A stretch of DNA of 64,000 bases from Medicago truncatula (taxonomy: Eukaryota > Streptophyta > Magnoliopsida > Fabales > Fabaceae), in contig NC_053042.1 in assembly GCF_003473485.1 (NCBI RefSeq), forward strand, positions 19,488,501-19,552,500, in the 5' to 3' direction. Under the pieces are notes generated by a model. That model had not been told where the DNA came from, made no database searches, and saw nothing but the letters and a program-made list of their open reading frames with translations. Positions within the stretch are counted from its first letter, which is position 1. Every line of letters begins with the position of its first letter. Below, in pieces: positions 23,575 through 35,264 of the stretch. The translations under genes were made by a program, and so were the position numbers.

Positions 23575-24817
23575 GAGAATTGCCGTTGACACATTTTATA
23601 AGGTTAAGAAACACGAGTAAAATACGTTTTTGTCCCCTCGACAGTTAATTGTCAACTGTCGAGGAAAATCTCGGTAGTTAACTGTCGAGGATCTTCATTT
23701 CTAGTTGAATATGCATAATACATTTTGTTTTGAATGGAACAATAATTATCTTATTTATTCACTTTTCGAATTTATTTATTCATTACGCAATTTTAATTAG
23801 TTGAATTCACGTTAGATTTAATTAGTTTTTATTCGAATACACAATTATTCAAAACGCAACTTTAATCGAAATTATTCCAAATGTGATTTTATTCTAAGTA
23901 CCATAATGTCAAACAAAATGTGCGCGACACGAAAATAAAACATAAAAAAAATCCAAAACAATTAGGCATTAAAACCCATTACATTCATTCTTCCTCGTCA
24001 CACAAGTCAATCGGGTTGTCCGCTACAGTCCCTGGGGCACCTTGTTTTGGTTGAGGACCGAAATAGCATGTCCTCCCGCTCCTCCTCAACCAGGACTGTT
24101 TGTACACCGGCACTTTCGAACCCTTTTTTTTATCTTTTTTTTTTCTTTCGGAACCATCACAAACAATTACGTGCCATGTCATAGGCAATTTTTCTTTGAT
24201 CTTCTCATCACCCTGAACGTTACCCTGATTCTGATTCTGAGACATATCTACATTAAAAAAAATGGCAATCAAAACCTAATTAAACAACAATGCCATAAAA
24301 TCGTAAAATCAAAAACTAAACCTAAACCTAAACTATCATCAAAACCTACACAAACAATTCTACAACGATTCATCAAAACCTAAACCTAACAATTCAATAA
24401 AAGTTCTCTAACAATTCTAACCATTATAACCTAAACTATCCTAGCATATCATAAAATCAATAAAACCTATATATCAAACCTATATAATTGAAATTTAACA
24501 AAAAAAAAAAACAAACAATTCGACCACAAAACAACAATGCAATAGGATTCAAAAAACTTACTTGTTTTTGTGATCGAAATTGGCTTGGAATGACAGAAAA
24601 TCGCACCTAAGAGAATGAAAACCGCAGCAAAGGAGTTTTGGTAACTCCTATGTCTGTTCTGTTCTTATAACCAATTTTCGGCAGTTAACTACCGAAGTTT
24701 TCCTCTGCAGTTAACTGCAACCAGTTATTAAATTCCTCGACAGTTAACCGCCGAGGGGGCAAAAACGTATTTTACTTGTGTACCTCAGCTTTATACAATG
24801 TGTCAACAACAATTCTC
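23575..24817. mobile_element. 1.24-kb TIR element with TAGTTAACTA palindromes and its own small gene
   Basis: Outer ends GAGAATTGCCGTTGACACAT and, from the right, GAGAATTGTTGTTGACACAT are inverted copies. The match continues through ACACGAGTAAAATACGTTTT and CCCCTCG for about 80 bp. Inside each arm lie short palindromes of the type CTCGGTAGTTAACTGTCGAG (23669-23690, 24677-24696, 24735-24756). The same motif and the same ACAAGTAAAATA inner end define the element at 31041-31704, which has a clear 9-bp duplication; here the flanks (TAGGGAGCA and ATACGAGTA) do not match well. One spliced gene on the minus strand fills the interior. Confidence 0.75.
23985..24245 (-). CDS. 86-aa basic protein with SUMO-interaction-like tail, inside the TIR element
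   Basis: No family recognised. The start is set at 24245 because an intron appears to end just upstream (TTTTTTTTAATGTAG, exon from 24247). The matching donor CAA/GTAAGT is at 24561, giving a leader exon at about 24562-24660 near the right arm. Residues 1-15 are Gln/Asn-rich. Residues 34-44 are very basic (RKKKDKKKGSK), a likely nuclear signal. Residues 52-60 read WLRRSGRTC. The last nine residues, PIDLCDEEE, fit the hydrophobic-x-hydrophobic plus acidic pattern of SUMO-interacting motifs. The gene lies wholly between the inverted arms, so it belongs to the element or was captured by it. Not a transposase: it has no DDE signature and is too short. Function unknown; the coding claim rests on the open frame and tidy splice signals. 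Confidence 0.5.
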   Translation of the reverse strand: MSQNQNQGNVQGDEKIKEKLPMTWHVIVCDGSERKKKDKKKGSKVPVYKQSWLRRSGRTCYFGPQPKQGAPGTVADNPIDLCDEEE

Positions 24818-25556
24818 ATACGAGTATTACCTTTATCATAGTAAGTTTTGTGTGTGTGGGTAATTAGAGGTAGAAGCTATATTATGGAATTATATCATTT
24901 AATCCACATAATACCAAAATAAGAAGAAACAAAAAGAGGTATGAATCAGGAATATCGGGTTCGATTTCAAGGAGGAACAACGCTTGATTGATGCACATAT
25001 TTTTACGCATGAGTCGAATTAGTCGTCTATCACTGATGGATCGGAAATCGGTACGAAAGAAAAAAAAAAGTTATGAATCATAAGTTATGAAAAAAGTAGC
25101 TTTCGAAGGATAAAAATCTAAGAAGAAGACATATCCAATTATTGAAGAATATGATATATCATGGGGTATGGACAAAATATAAATCAAATTAACTATGGTG
25201 AGAGCCCACTTCACCAAATTTGTAGCTGATATTGCTTGCCCTATAATTAGACGCAATATATGATTGACAACATGTGATTCAAATGAGTTATGATTCTTCT
25301 TGGTTGAGATTTTGTGGATATGATAGCTCAAATCAACATTAAATTGGAGAGTGTGGTCCCATTTCTAAAATTGGCTTTTGGGGTTCCAGAAAGGGCAATT
25401 CGTGCTAAATGAAAAACGTGGTTTTCTTTACCCATTTGAACACTCTCAGCCATCAATATTCTAGTTTTGTTGTCTTAAGACGAAGGTCCTTTATTAAGGA
25501 TGTCATTATCTTAGTACTTGTTTTTTCGATATATAAAGGCTGGTATGTCAGTCGGT
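24818..25556. other. gene-free stretch
   Basis: No recognisable gene or element. Confidence 0.4.
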
Positions 25557-25690
25557 CTCTGTAAACATAGCTCAATTGTCAGAGACATGCATTGTTATAT
25601 GCAGGGATTGAAGTTCGAGCTTTGAACATCCTACTTCTTCATCTTAAAAAAAGTGAATTCTAGCCACTCGATTACTTGACCCAACAAAAA
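25557..25690 (+). mobile_element. worn tRNA-derived SINE
   Basis: Same family as 8085 and 60899. An A-box-like ATAGCTCAATTGTCAG, a changed B-box (AAGTTCGAGCTTTGAA), the family tail TAGCCACTCGATTACTTGAC and an A-run follow in the same order. The B-box changes suggest it is dead. Confidence 0.75.
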
Positions 25691-28501
25691 AAAATCAGTG
25701 TATCTTATATTTTTTAAATTTTGAACTAATTTAATTTTTTTTTTCTTTTTTTTTTTTACAATTTAAGCGACTATGAGTTGTGACATTTCTCATCCTTATT
25801 TTGAGAGTCAAATACACGGGTTAAGATCCTCTCCATTTGCTAAAATAAATTGAGTTTTGCAATTTGGAGAGAGATAGACACAAAAGAATAGATGGTGGAT
25901 CCAACCATTAAGTAGGTCCCATCATCATTAATTATTTTTATTTTTTTCAAAATTTTGTGTTTATATCTCTCCAAATGGTAGAAATGAAGAAGGACATAAA
26001 TGGAGAGGATTTTGACCCCAAATACACACTACCGAACACATGTAAATTTTCCCTAAAATATAAAAATAAAAAATACACATAAATTTTAAAAACCAAATGG
26101 AAATTCATTTATCAAAACCTTAATCCAACAATTAAACCAATTCTTTCGTATATAGCCAATTGTAAAAAATAATGAAAGATGCAAGGTCTCGTTATAGTTC
26201 ATCTTTGAAAACATTTTTTTTTTTTGAAGGACATCTTCGAAAACAATTATTTCATGTTTGCTCATAAGGTCTTTGAACATATATATATTTTTTAATATCA
26301 CTTTATTTAGTCTTTGAACACAAGGTCGTCGTACTAATTTATTGATATTTCAACCATTATTACCCTTTAAAAATCATATTTTGTTTTTAATGTAATTAAT
26401 TGACTTTATATAATATTTTTTGAGAGGGACTTTAGATAATTCTATTTTCTTATGTACAAGGACTTTGGACAGAATCATAAAATAAAATTTATTTAATCAT
26501 ACTATTTTCTATGAGGCGTGCTTGAATAAATATGATAATATTTCAGAGTTTTAGTAATTTATTTAATCATACTATTTCTTAAAAACAAATAATATCATTT
26601 CTTTTTCTTTCAAAACATATTATAATGAGTTTATAAAAAAAAAAAATCATATATTTTGGTAGATATAGGCGAAATGACTCACTACCAAAAAAGAAAAAAT
26701 ATAGGCAAAATGATAAAATCATTAATAACTTACAACTGGAGGTGAACTTTGATTACAACGTCGACCTTACAACTTCGACATTTTTGTCGGTTGAATTAAA
26801 ATTTATGAAAAAAAAAACTATTATAATGATACATAAATACTTCAAAATACCAAATAATGGATTTGCTCCTCTTTTCTTCCTTTTTTTTTTTGTTGAGGAG
26901 TTCTTCCCTTCTTTTCTATTGTCACTTTCCATCACCCATGACAACTATCATATTGTATCCTACTATATATAATATATATATAGTAATAGCTATAATATTA
27001 CACATTTATTAGATTAGGTAACCTATAATATTTTGTTCTTAACTCACGATGTAATGAAAATATTATTAGTTATACATTACATCTCAGTGATTCAATTATT
27101 TTTGTCATGGACCAGAAAATATTATTGTTTTTTGGTTTTACAACCAGAATTGAAGTGGAATTACACGAAATGGTAGCATTATTATACAATAAAAAAAATG
27201 TGGGATATAACAACAATGTTTTGTCAAATATTATTTGAACCTTGAAGACTGTCTATAGATGCCTAAAAAAGCCTATCTATAGATTTCAACTCACATAAAC
27301 TCTTTTTTTTTTTATCCCAAAAATTACTTATGAAGTTATCAAAATTGTAAAAAATGGTATGAAAAATGAAAATGAGTTTTAGTTTGTGTTTGGTTCAAAA
27401 GAGGCCAAAGATGGGAAATTTTTTAAAATGTTTTTTGTTTGGTTTGATGGTGGAATAAGAGAGATTTTAATGAATAGAGAGACTTTTAAGTTTTAAAATA
27501 CTTAACATCACATTAAATATAAGAGTTTTTAAGTCTAATCCCCACTTTTAGGTGAAAGATAAACATAGCTTAGGATGGATACCTTTTTTTTAAAAAACAA
27601 CTATTATTAGTATTGTTAGTAATTTTTAGTAGTATTATGCTCGAAATGCAGATGAAACTATCAATTTCTTATCACTCCGCTCCTTAACTCTCTCATCTTG
27701 ACAAACATGCCAACCTTTTATTTCATTGCTTACGAGAGATATTGATTCCCCTCTAGTTCAAAAACATTGAACCAAACAACCAAAATTTAAAATAATCCAT
27801 CCCATCCCATCCCTTCTCTTCCCTCCCATTCCCCTCCAACTAAACAAAACCTCATGTCACATTGATAAATGATCTATTTAAACACCCACAATCATTTAAA
27901 TATCAACAACTACTAATGTCGCTCCTAAGAAATAACAATAGCATGATCGACAAGGATTACAATAAAACAAAGGAAAATAAATATAAGATATGAGTTTTAA
28001 GACGCTCATTTTTTTTCTCTCGAATCGATATCAATCAAGTTACTGCTCAACCAATTGGAGTTTCATGTGATGATAAGTGTATATGAAAGTATTTCACCCT
28101 AGAATATGGGTAACATGCAATACCAAACGATAAAAGCATGCAAATATTGTGTTCTAAGCTTATTTCCTCTATAAAAAAAAAGGGCAAGTTGTTCAATATT
28201 GTCGGCTTAATAGCTAGCACTTCATAATATCCTTGTTTTTTTAGCCTTTCATTTCTCAACAAGGTCCCTTGTGCCTTAATCTTTATGGTCCTATATTTCT
28301 CTATCTCTCCTTTATTTTCTACCTTCTCTTGCACTACTTTAATTTCACTCACCAACTCATTCTATCTTCTTCTGCTACACATACTTATTTATTATAAAAT
28401 TAAATTGTTCCTTTTTCTATGTACCTTGATTTTGCTTCAAAAGGGTATGATTTGAAGACAATAATGAAGTCATAAAAAAAAAAAAAAACCTTTTTCAAGA
28501 C
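25691..28501. other. gene-free region upstream of the AP2 gene
   Basis: AT-rich with poly-T runs. No coding or RNA gene recognised. The last few hundred bases must contain the AP2 gene promoter and leader; a CT-rich segment lies at 28310-28420. Confidence 0.4.
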
Positions 28502-31500
28502 ATGTCTATGTTGGATCTCAATATTGTTGACATCATCCATGTTGATGATAACTCAACCAATGTTCAAAAGAAGTTGCAACTTCTAACTTCTCCTTCTCAA
28601 ATATCAGATTCTAGAACCTCCAACTCTTCTATTTGGAATCCTGCAGAGGAAGATTCCTCAAATAATTCCTCTCCTTTCATATTTGACCTATTGAAGAAAG
28701 AAAAAGATGTCTCACAAATAGTCAAAGAAGAAAAGAAAGAACCAATCACAAGGACACTTTTCCCTGTGAGTGCTGATAGAGGAGGTAGATTATCTGATTA
28801 TTCCATGACTCAAAGGATGAACTTTGATGAGCAAAATGGACACAGTATCTTGCAGCAAAAGCAACCTCAAGTTAGAAAAAATAGAAGAGGACCAAGGTCT
28901 CGAAGCTCGCAGTACCGGGGTGTTACCTTCTACCGTAGGACTGGTAGATGGGAGTCACATATATGGTATGTCGTATTAGGGTCGTTTCTAAGATTTTTGG
29001 TACTTTAAACGAACTAAGAAAATGATGCCTTGTTAATTATACGAATATTATTTTTCTTACATTTTTTGTTTCAAAATCATTACCACTAACCTGGTATATG
29101 ATTATATTTAAGACATGGACATAATAGAAAAGAATAAAATTGTGTCCCTTTAATCGAAATGTATCAGTCTTTTAATTTGGATCACCGCGCAATAAGTGTG
29201 CGACACAGTTACTGATCTTGGTTGTCCGATCTCAAATCAACGATAGAGATTATTCAAAATCGAGATTATGATCTTAGTTTTTGTATTAACCAATACCTAT
29301 TGTTTGGTGGTCTCATTTCACTGACCTTTTACTTCTATGTGTGTGACTATGATTGTAGGGATTGTGGGAAGCAGGTCTATTTGGGTAAGTGGATATTTTA
29401 TTGGTTAGTGTTGTTTTGATTAAATTATTTGTTAGAATTTGGATGCTATGATGTTTTTGTTTTTAAGGTCTTTTTAATTTGTGTCCTAAAAATACATGTT
29501 AAAGAGCTCAAAAATCTAAATTTTATATTTTTGAAAACATTTTTTTGTATTTTAAAAACTTTGAATACACAATTTTTAGACGGAATTATAATATATGTAA
29601 TTCCTTAAAATGTCCATTTTCAGGCACATATTAACATTTTCTTTTATTTTTATTATTACTTTTTTATTTTTGGTTGCCCTTATTATTTCTAATTTGATTT
29701 GATTTTGATAGGTGGATTTGACACTGCTCATGCTGCTGCAAGGTGGGGACTATTCTTTTGAGTGGATTGAGTAATATTATTTGCATTTTAATTTGTTTTG
29801 GCTACTTATATTTAAAAAAAAAACTGATAATTTTTGTGTATAGAGCATATGATAGGGCTGCTGTTATGTTTAGGGGAGTTGATGCTGATATAAACTTTAA
29901 TTTGAGTGATTATGAGGACTTGAAACAGGTAAAAAAAATTATGACTGATCAATTTCTGTTTGAATATCAATTTTTGTGTGAATTAATTCATTAAGTTTAA
30001 AATTTAATTGGAATGTAGATGAGAGGTTTGAGCAAGGAAGAATTTGTCCTAAGGCTTCGTAGAAAAACCAATGAAAACTCAAAGAGAAGTTCAACATATA
30101 GAAGGACACTATCTCTTAACAAATATGGTCAAGGAGATCCACAAATTATTACACCATTTGTGGCCAAAGAGTGAGAACCTCTATTATTTTCAATCAATAT
30201 ATACATTTTTTCAAGTGAATGTACTAAAATTTGCATACATTATTTTCAATCAATATATAAATTGTTTCAAATTTCAATCAATATATACATTGTTAATTTA
30301 GATAATAATTATGCTGCTATCTTCATATCTATAAATAACATTTTTTTTATATATTAAAAAAGAAATAACAATTTTTTAGTACAAATTTAATAATAATGTT
30401 TTGAAATTGTGGAAAATTAAATTTTATACAAATGTTGAATCATATTTTACTGCATAAATATTTGCTCAGATAGTTTTTAGAAAACAATAAAAAAAATGTG
30501 ACACTTATATTAAACTAAAAGAGTTGAACACGGTGTATAAGTTACATGGTCTTTAAGTTTGAGGTTTTTAATAGATTGACCTTTTAAATTATTTTGGTCA
30601 CACCTAAGTCTTTAAGTTTAAGTTTTATAATAAATTGATCATATAAGTTATTTTGGTCACACATAAGTCCTTTAAGTTTGTAAACATTTTCGATTTCGTC
30701 TTTCTACCACATTATCATTTTTGTAATGTTTGGTTAATAGAATGACTAATTGAAAACATTTACAAACTTAAATAACTTATATATGATTAAAATAACTTAA
30801 AGATCAATCTGTAACAAATCTCAAACTTAAAGATTAGTGTGGGACTTAGCAAAAATTCTTTGTACAGATTTGGTGTGGGACTATTCAATATATATTTTAT
30901 TCTGCCACAATACTTTCTAACATAGATGATGATAGATTAGTGTGCCTCAGGCAGTGGCAGTGATCTTATCTAAAAGGGAAAGTTCCAAATAGTCCATCCC
31001 AGGGTCATGAATTCAATATCATATGTATGTATAATAATGCGACAATTGCTTTTTTGACATAAAAAACTTCCTAAAGACACAAGTAAAATACTTAAATGTC
31101 CCCAGCGATAGTTAACTACCGTTCAAGAATTGCCGACAGTTAACTACCGCTGAACTCAACGGTAGTTAACTACCGTTGAAAAATTCCTTTTCTATTCTCT
31201 CTCATCCCTCCCATCTATGTTTTCTCTAACTACCAAACTCTTGTTAAAAACAAATCTCAATTAACAAACTCAGTGTTATAGACAAAGTGTTTGTTTGATT
31301 ATTAATTAATTTTTTGTAGCAATATGATTCTTTCATTGCTAAAAAAAATATGATTTTTTCATTCTTTTTTACGGTATTTTAATTTTCATATTTAATTAAC
31401 AATTTGAAATAACCAGAAGCATGAGCTGTTAGTTGAGAATAAGTTGCTTTCACAAGCTTAAAGGAGCATCATATAGAAACTGAACCATAAGTTGAAGTAG

Positions 31501-33072
31501 TGGTATTTATCATGAAGAAGAGTTAAGTGGTTATGTTGTTCTTATTTGTTGGGTTGGTACACAAGTCAAATATGATTGGTAGATTCGATGTTTCAAAAGA
31601 GTTGCTTGCTGCCGGATCCTCAACGGTAGTTAACTACTGCGGGAGATATTTCAATATTTTACTTGTATCGGTGTGAATTATTTAATGTCAGAAAAGCAAT
31701 TTTCTAATAATGCAGCAGAACTTTACATGTAACATTTTCTTTGTGCAGATTTTGTCATAAGTCACCCATCAAGCGTGATCATGAAGTAGAAACTAGTTGT
31801 AAGCCCTCTAGTATTTATAAGGGAGAGATAGTTGCAAATTCTAACAAAACAGGTTTGAATTTCTTTTACTGATTTGTCTTTGATATTTATTTTTTAAATT
31901 GAATTAGTTATCTAATGTTGAAAAATGTCATAACTTTTCTTCTTTTAGTTTATATTGCAAAATTAAAAAACCATGCAAGATATTTTCTCAATCGTTTTTT
32001 TTTTTAAGACTTTCTCAATCTTTTTGATTACATATACTCTCTATCTTATGATAAGTGACATTCTAATAATTAATAAGAGTAATGATATTTGAACATCCAT
32101 TTTTTAACAACTTTTGTGACAACCCTCTCTCTCATACTCTTATTGTATTTTTATTCTCTCTCTATTGTTGTTATCCAATAAAAAAAGATAAAAAATGTTG
32201 TCACCCAAAGTTGTTGGAAATTGGTTATCAAAATATCATTACTCAATTAATAAAGGAGAATTGTCTAAAACTAAGTGTCATTTCATTTTTTTCTTCTTCA
32301 AGATAATATTATTTATTTTTTTCTTATCCTAAGCCATTATATTTTACTATGTACATTTTTTTTGAAGAATACAATGTGCATATTATAATGGTTAAATTCA
32401 ATAGTTAATAATAATACTTTTATACAAGTGTTATACTTGATAGAATACAATTGTTATACTTTTTTTTTTTTTTTTTTTTTTAAGAATACAATTGTTATAC
32501 TTATTTATCTGTTTTTTAATATGTACAAAATAGCCTGAAAATCTTTGTTATAAATCAAGGAAAAAGGAAATACTAACTTTTTTGTGTGAATGATCTATGA
32601 AACTTACTAATCAATAGTATATCAATAAACTTTCACTTACAATTATTGCAGGCACTTTACATAATCTTGATTTGAGTCTAGGGATACCCAAAGAAAGAGG
32701 AACAATGGTATGGTACCACTCTTCACTTTGTTTATTTTTCCTTGTTGCATTGTTATTTGATGATAGAAGGGAATGCACTTGTTTTTTTATTTTTATATTA
32801 AACAAAACTTATATGAACTAATGCGTACTACTCAAGTCAAAAGGCCAATTCTAATTGCTTGGAAGATTTCTATTTTTTTTGTTGGACAAATAGAGTGGCT
32901 TGGAAGTTGGAGTGTGTACTTGTGTTTAATTTCTTCAAAAGGAATGTCCATGCTTTAGGTCTTTGGACTTCTCTCTTTTTTGAAATTCGATTCTCATTTT
33001 TAATTGCGCAATTTTGAGTCCTATTTTAATTGTTTTGATCAATTTATGATTTTGACGGTCAAATTTAAATTC

Positions 33073-33135
<63 letters not shown>

Positions 33136-33425
33136 CATTATTATCATTATTATTATTATAACATTTGTGATGTTAATTATAAGATATTACTCAGCAGGAG
33201 AAGGGTTTGGTAAACATTAAAAAAGAAGTTCCATTGCAAGTATTTTCCAACTTGGCCAGGAAATTTTGCAGTAATGGCAGCAACATTGCATTGGGGTCGT
33301 TGAAATCAAATGCAGCAGCATCATCAGGATTCCTTTCATCACCCCCATTTCTTCCAATCACCTCACATAACAATAATTTGCCTACAATTTTATCATTGGC
33401 TCAACCACAATATACTCATCATTGA
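28502..33425 (+). CDS. AP2-family transcription repressor, SMZ/SNZ-like, miR172-targeted
   Basis: Eight exons: 28502-28965, 29359-29384, 29712-29742, 29844-29928, 30019-30170, 31749-31852, 32652-32707 and 33195-33425. All have GT/AG borders and the phases sum to 382 aa. Residues 4-8 (LDLNI) form an EAR-type repression motif. Residues 137-193 are a complete first AP2 domain ([19 protein letters not shown], then [20 protein letters not shown]). The linker [11 protein letters not shown] (207-217) is kept, but the second AP2 domain is gone: after SSTYRR the expected LHKCGRWEARMG and YLG elements are missing. This one-domain layout is that of Arabidopsis SMZ/SNZ, floral repressors in the miR172 age pathway. 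A second EAR-like LDLSLG sits at 293-298 and the miR172-encoded AAASSGF at 346-352. Introns 5 and 6 contain DNA elements and intron 7 an ATT microsatellite. The ortholog assignment is inferred. Confidence 0.92.
30540..30850. mobile_element. foldback repeat in intron 5 of the AP2 gene
   Basis: The left half (TTTAAGTTTGAGGTTTTTAA, ATAAGTTATTTTGGTCACAC, TTTAAGTTTGTAAACATTTTC) is mirrored by the right half (GAAAACATTTACAAACTTAA, TAACTTATATATGATTAAAA, CAAATCTCAAACTTAAAGAT). Non-coding MITE-like element; exact ends not set. Confidence 0.6.
31041..31704. mobile_element. 664-bp TIR element with TAGTTAACTA palindromes in intron 5 of the AP2 gene
   Basis: The ends GACAATTGCTTTTTTGACAT and, from the right, GAAAATTGCTTTTCTGACAT are inverted copies. 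They are flanked by a perfect 9-bp duplication TAATAATGC (31032-31040 and 31705-31713), which points to a Mutator-like transposase. Subterminal palindromes with the core CGGTAGTTAACTACCG are at 31105-31123, 31132-31151, 31156-31179 (24 bp, perfect) and 31620-31643. The inner arm ACACAAGTAAAATAC is shared with 23575-24817. No coding capacity. Confidence 0.87.
32077..32244. mobile_element. 168-bp MITE with 9-bp duplication in intron 6 of the AP2 gene
   Basis: The ends GAGTAATGATATTTGAACAT and, from the right, GAGTAATGATATTTTGATAA are inverted copies. They are flanked by AATTAATAA at 32068-32076 and 32245-32253. Best-kept copy of the family also seen at 3735, 8544 and 21995. Confidence 0.88.
33073..33159. 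repeat. (ATT)n microsatellite in intron 7 of the AP2 gene
   Basis: About 28 ATT units with two ATC interruptions near the 3' end. Likely to vary in length between accessions. Confidence 0.95.
33313..33333 (+). promoter_or_regulatory. miR172 target site
   Basis: The last exon contains GCAGCATCATCAGGATTC, the conserved AP2-clade site complementary to miR172, in the frame that encodes AAASSGF. It matches the usual site except at one or two positions typical of AP2 genes. It implies cleavage or translational block of the mRNA by miR172. Confidence 0.92.
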
Positions 33426-33636
33426 CTACCATAGTATAGTATCCCACGGTTGTAGGACCAGATCAGTAAAGCCTTTAATTTTTTGAGGCAAGAGTAGCTA
33501 AAGCCATCAACAAATTATATACATTTTGTACATTAGATTTGATTTGTTTCCACAATATTATGAAGAATGTATTTAATTGTAATAATAATTCGTTTAAAAA
33601 ATGAAATAAAAATAATAATGCCAAGCATAATGTATT

Positions 33637-35264
33637 TTTTGAAGGAAGGTTGCTTATAGTATTTCATTAAAGATAGGCTTAATTACACTTTTGGTCCTCG
33701 TGTTTTGGTCTACTCACGAAACTGGTCCTGCCCTTTTAAAACAGAACAAAACGGTCCTTCAATTATCATTTTTGTTGCATTTTTCGTCCTACCCCCCATT
33801 TTATTCTCCAAAAACGCAGAGAAATGATAGTTTTAGACCTAACCCCTATGCTCAACCATGAAATAAACAAGGAATAAAGCATGTGGGTACAAAGAATTCA
33901 CTTTATTCAACACACTAACCAAAAAAACCCTAATTTCTAAGATATGTTTCAAATTATGGTTTTTTTGGTTAGTGTGGTGAATAGAATAGATTCCTTATGC
34001 CCACATGTTTTATTCCTTGTTGATTTCATGGTTGAGCATAGGGGAAGGTCTAAAACCGCCTAAAACTGCCATTTCTCTGTGTTTCTAGAGTTTGAAAATA
34101 GGAGGTAGGACGAAAAATGCAACAAAAATGATAATTGAAGGACCGTTTTGTTCTGTTTTAAAAGGGCAGGACCAATTTCGTGAGTAGGCCAAAACACAAG
34201 GACCAAAAGTGTAATTAAGCCTTAAAGATAATATTGTTACAAACGGGTGCATGATAATAAATAGTGGGACCAGCTAATAACGCGGCCTCTCCTGCCAAGA
34301 CATGAGCAACCTCATCTGCTTGTCTCCGAATAAACTCCACCCGAGAGTTTGTGAATTTTGTGGAAAAAATGCCGCGACATGTTTTAATAACGTTACCGAA
34401 CTCAGAAACATCATCCTTACTCGCGTAAAAAGCCATCTGTATTGTTCGAGAGTCCACTTCATAGTCTACATTATCAAAGTGCATGCCACTCAACCATTCC
34501 AAAGCATGATAGCCCAAGGCTTCGCCGACATCAACCGCATGAACAGCTGCAAAATTCATGGTTTTGGCGAGCACAAAAGTTCCCTCTTCGTCTCTGACAC
34601 ACATGCCAATTCCTGTTCTGTTTAGGGAATGAGAGAAACTTGCATCAATATTGCATTTGAGTCTCCCGCAAGAGGGACACTGCCACTTCACCGGAACAGG
34701 TGCTGTTATGGGAACACAGCAGTAGAAGGAATAGCAGACTGATACGTTTCACGCACAGTGACCTGTTCGTGATGAGAAGAAGCTTGCCGCGACAAAAAGA
34801 TTGGTTAGCGTGTTGCCATTCTTCTACGAGCACATACAAGCATTGTCCACAACCATAGCACATGACTCATTCTTGCTCTCCCGTATCCTCAAATTACGGT
34901 GCTTTCAAAGACTCCAAAACACCGCTGCAAGTCGCTGTTTGTGTTCTACGGAGAGCATACTCAGCAACTGAAACAATATCATCTTCCGTGTCTGCAGTTT
35001 GGACAGTAACAGCAATTTCCTGTGACAACCCTGCCATACTCCAAGCCTGTACCGCAAAAGGACAAATAGACATGACATGAACCATATTCTTATGTGCAGA
35101 ATTGCAGCTCACACAATTGGTTGGACAATGGACTCCTTTATCTTGCAACCGTACACGAGTTGGGAGGCAACCGCGACACATGTGCCAAACCAAATTTTTC
35201 ACCTTTGGAGGAACCTTTAATTTCCAAATAGCTGACCAATCGCCCGGTTTATGGAGATGAGACG
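33637..35264 (-). mobile_element. 5'-truncated LINE with 18-bp target duplication
   Basis: A direct repeat TGCCAAGCATAATGTATT brackets the insertion at 33619-33636 and 35265-35282. Read on the minus strand, it carries the zf-RVT part (WKLKVPPKVKNLVWHMCRG, PTRVRLQDKG, CPTNCVSC) at about 35240-34900, and the RVT_3 RNase H-like domain (LKCNIDASFS, GIGMCVRDEEG, EVDS, RRQADEVAHVLA) at 34691-34230. A frame break lies between the two at about 34690-34890. A short A-rich tail ends at the left. The endonuclease and polymerase parts were lost by 5' truncation. A MITE (33676-34221) interrupts its 3' untranslated part. Confidence 0.9.
33676..34221. mobile_element. 546-bp foldback MITE with 9-bp duplication, inside the LINE
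   Basis: The two halves are inverted copies over nearly their full length, from GGCTTAATTACACTTTTGGT at the left to its mirror at the right, through AAAACAGAACAAAACGGTCC and CTCAACCATGAAAT. They are flanked by TTAAAGATA at 33667-33675 and 34222-34230. The 9-bp duplication suggests Mutator-like mobilisation. A transcript across it would form a hairpin of about 250 bp per arm. Confidence 0.93.

Noticed and set aside
32935..33213. poly-Ile / poly-Tyr frames
   Set aside because: Translations of the ATT microsatellite in intron 7 of the AP2 gene.
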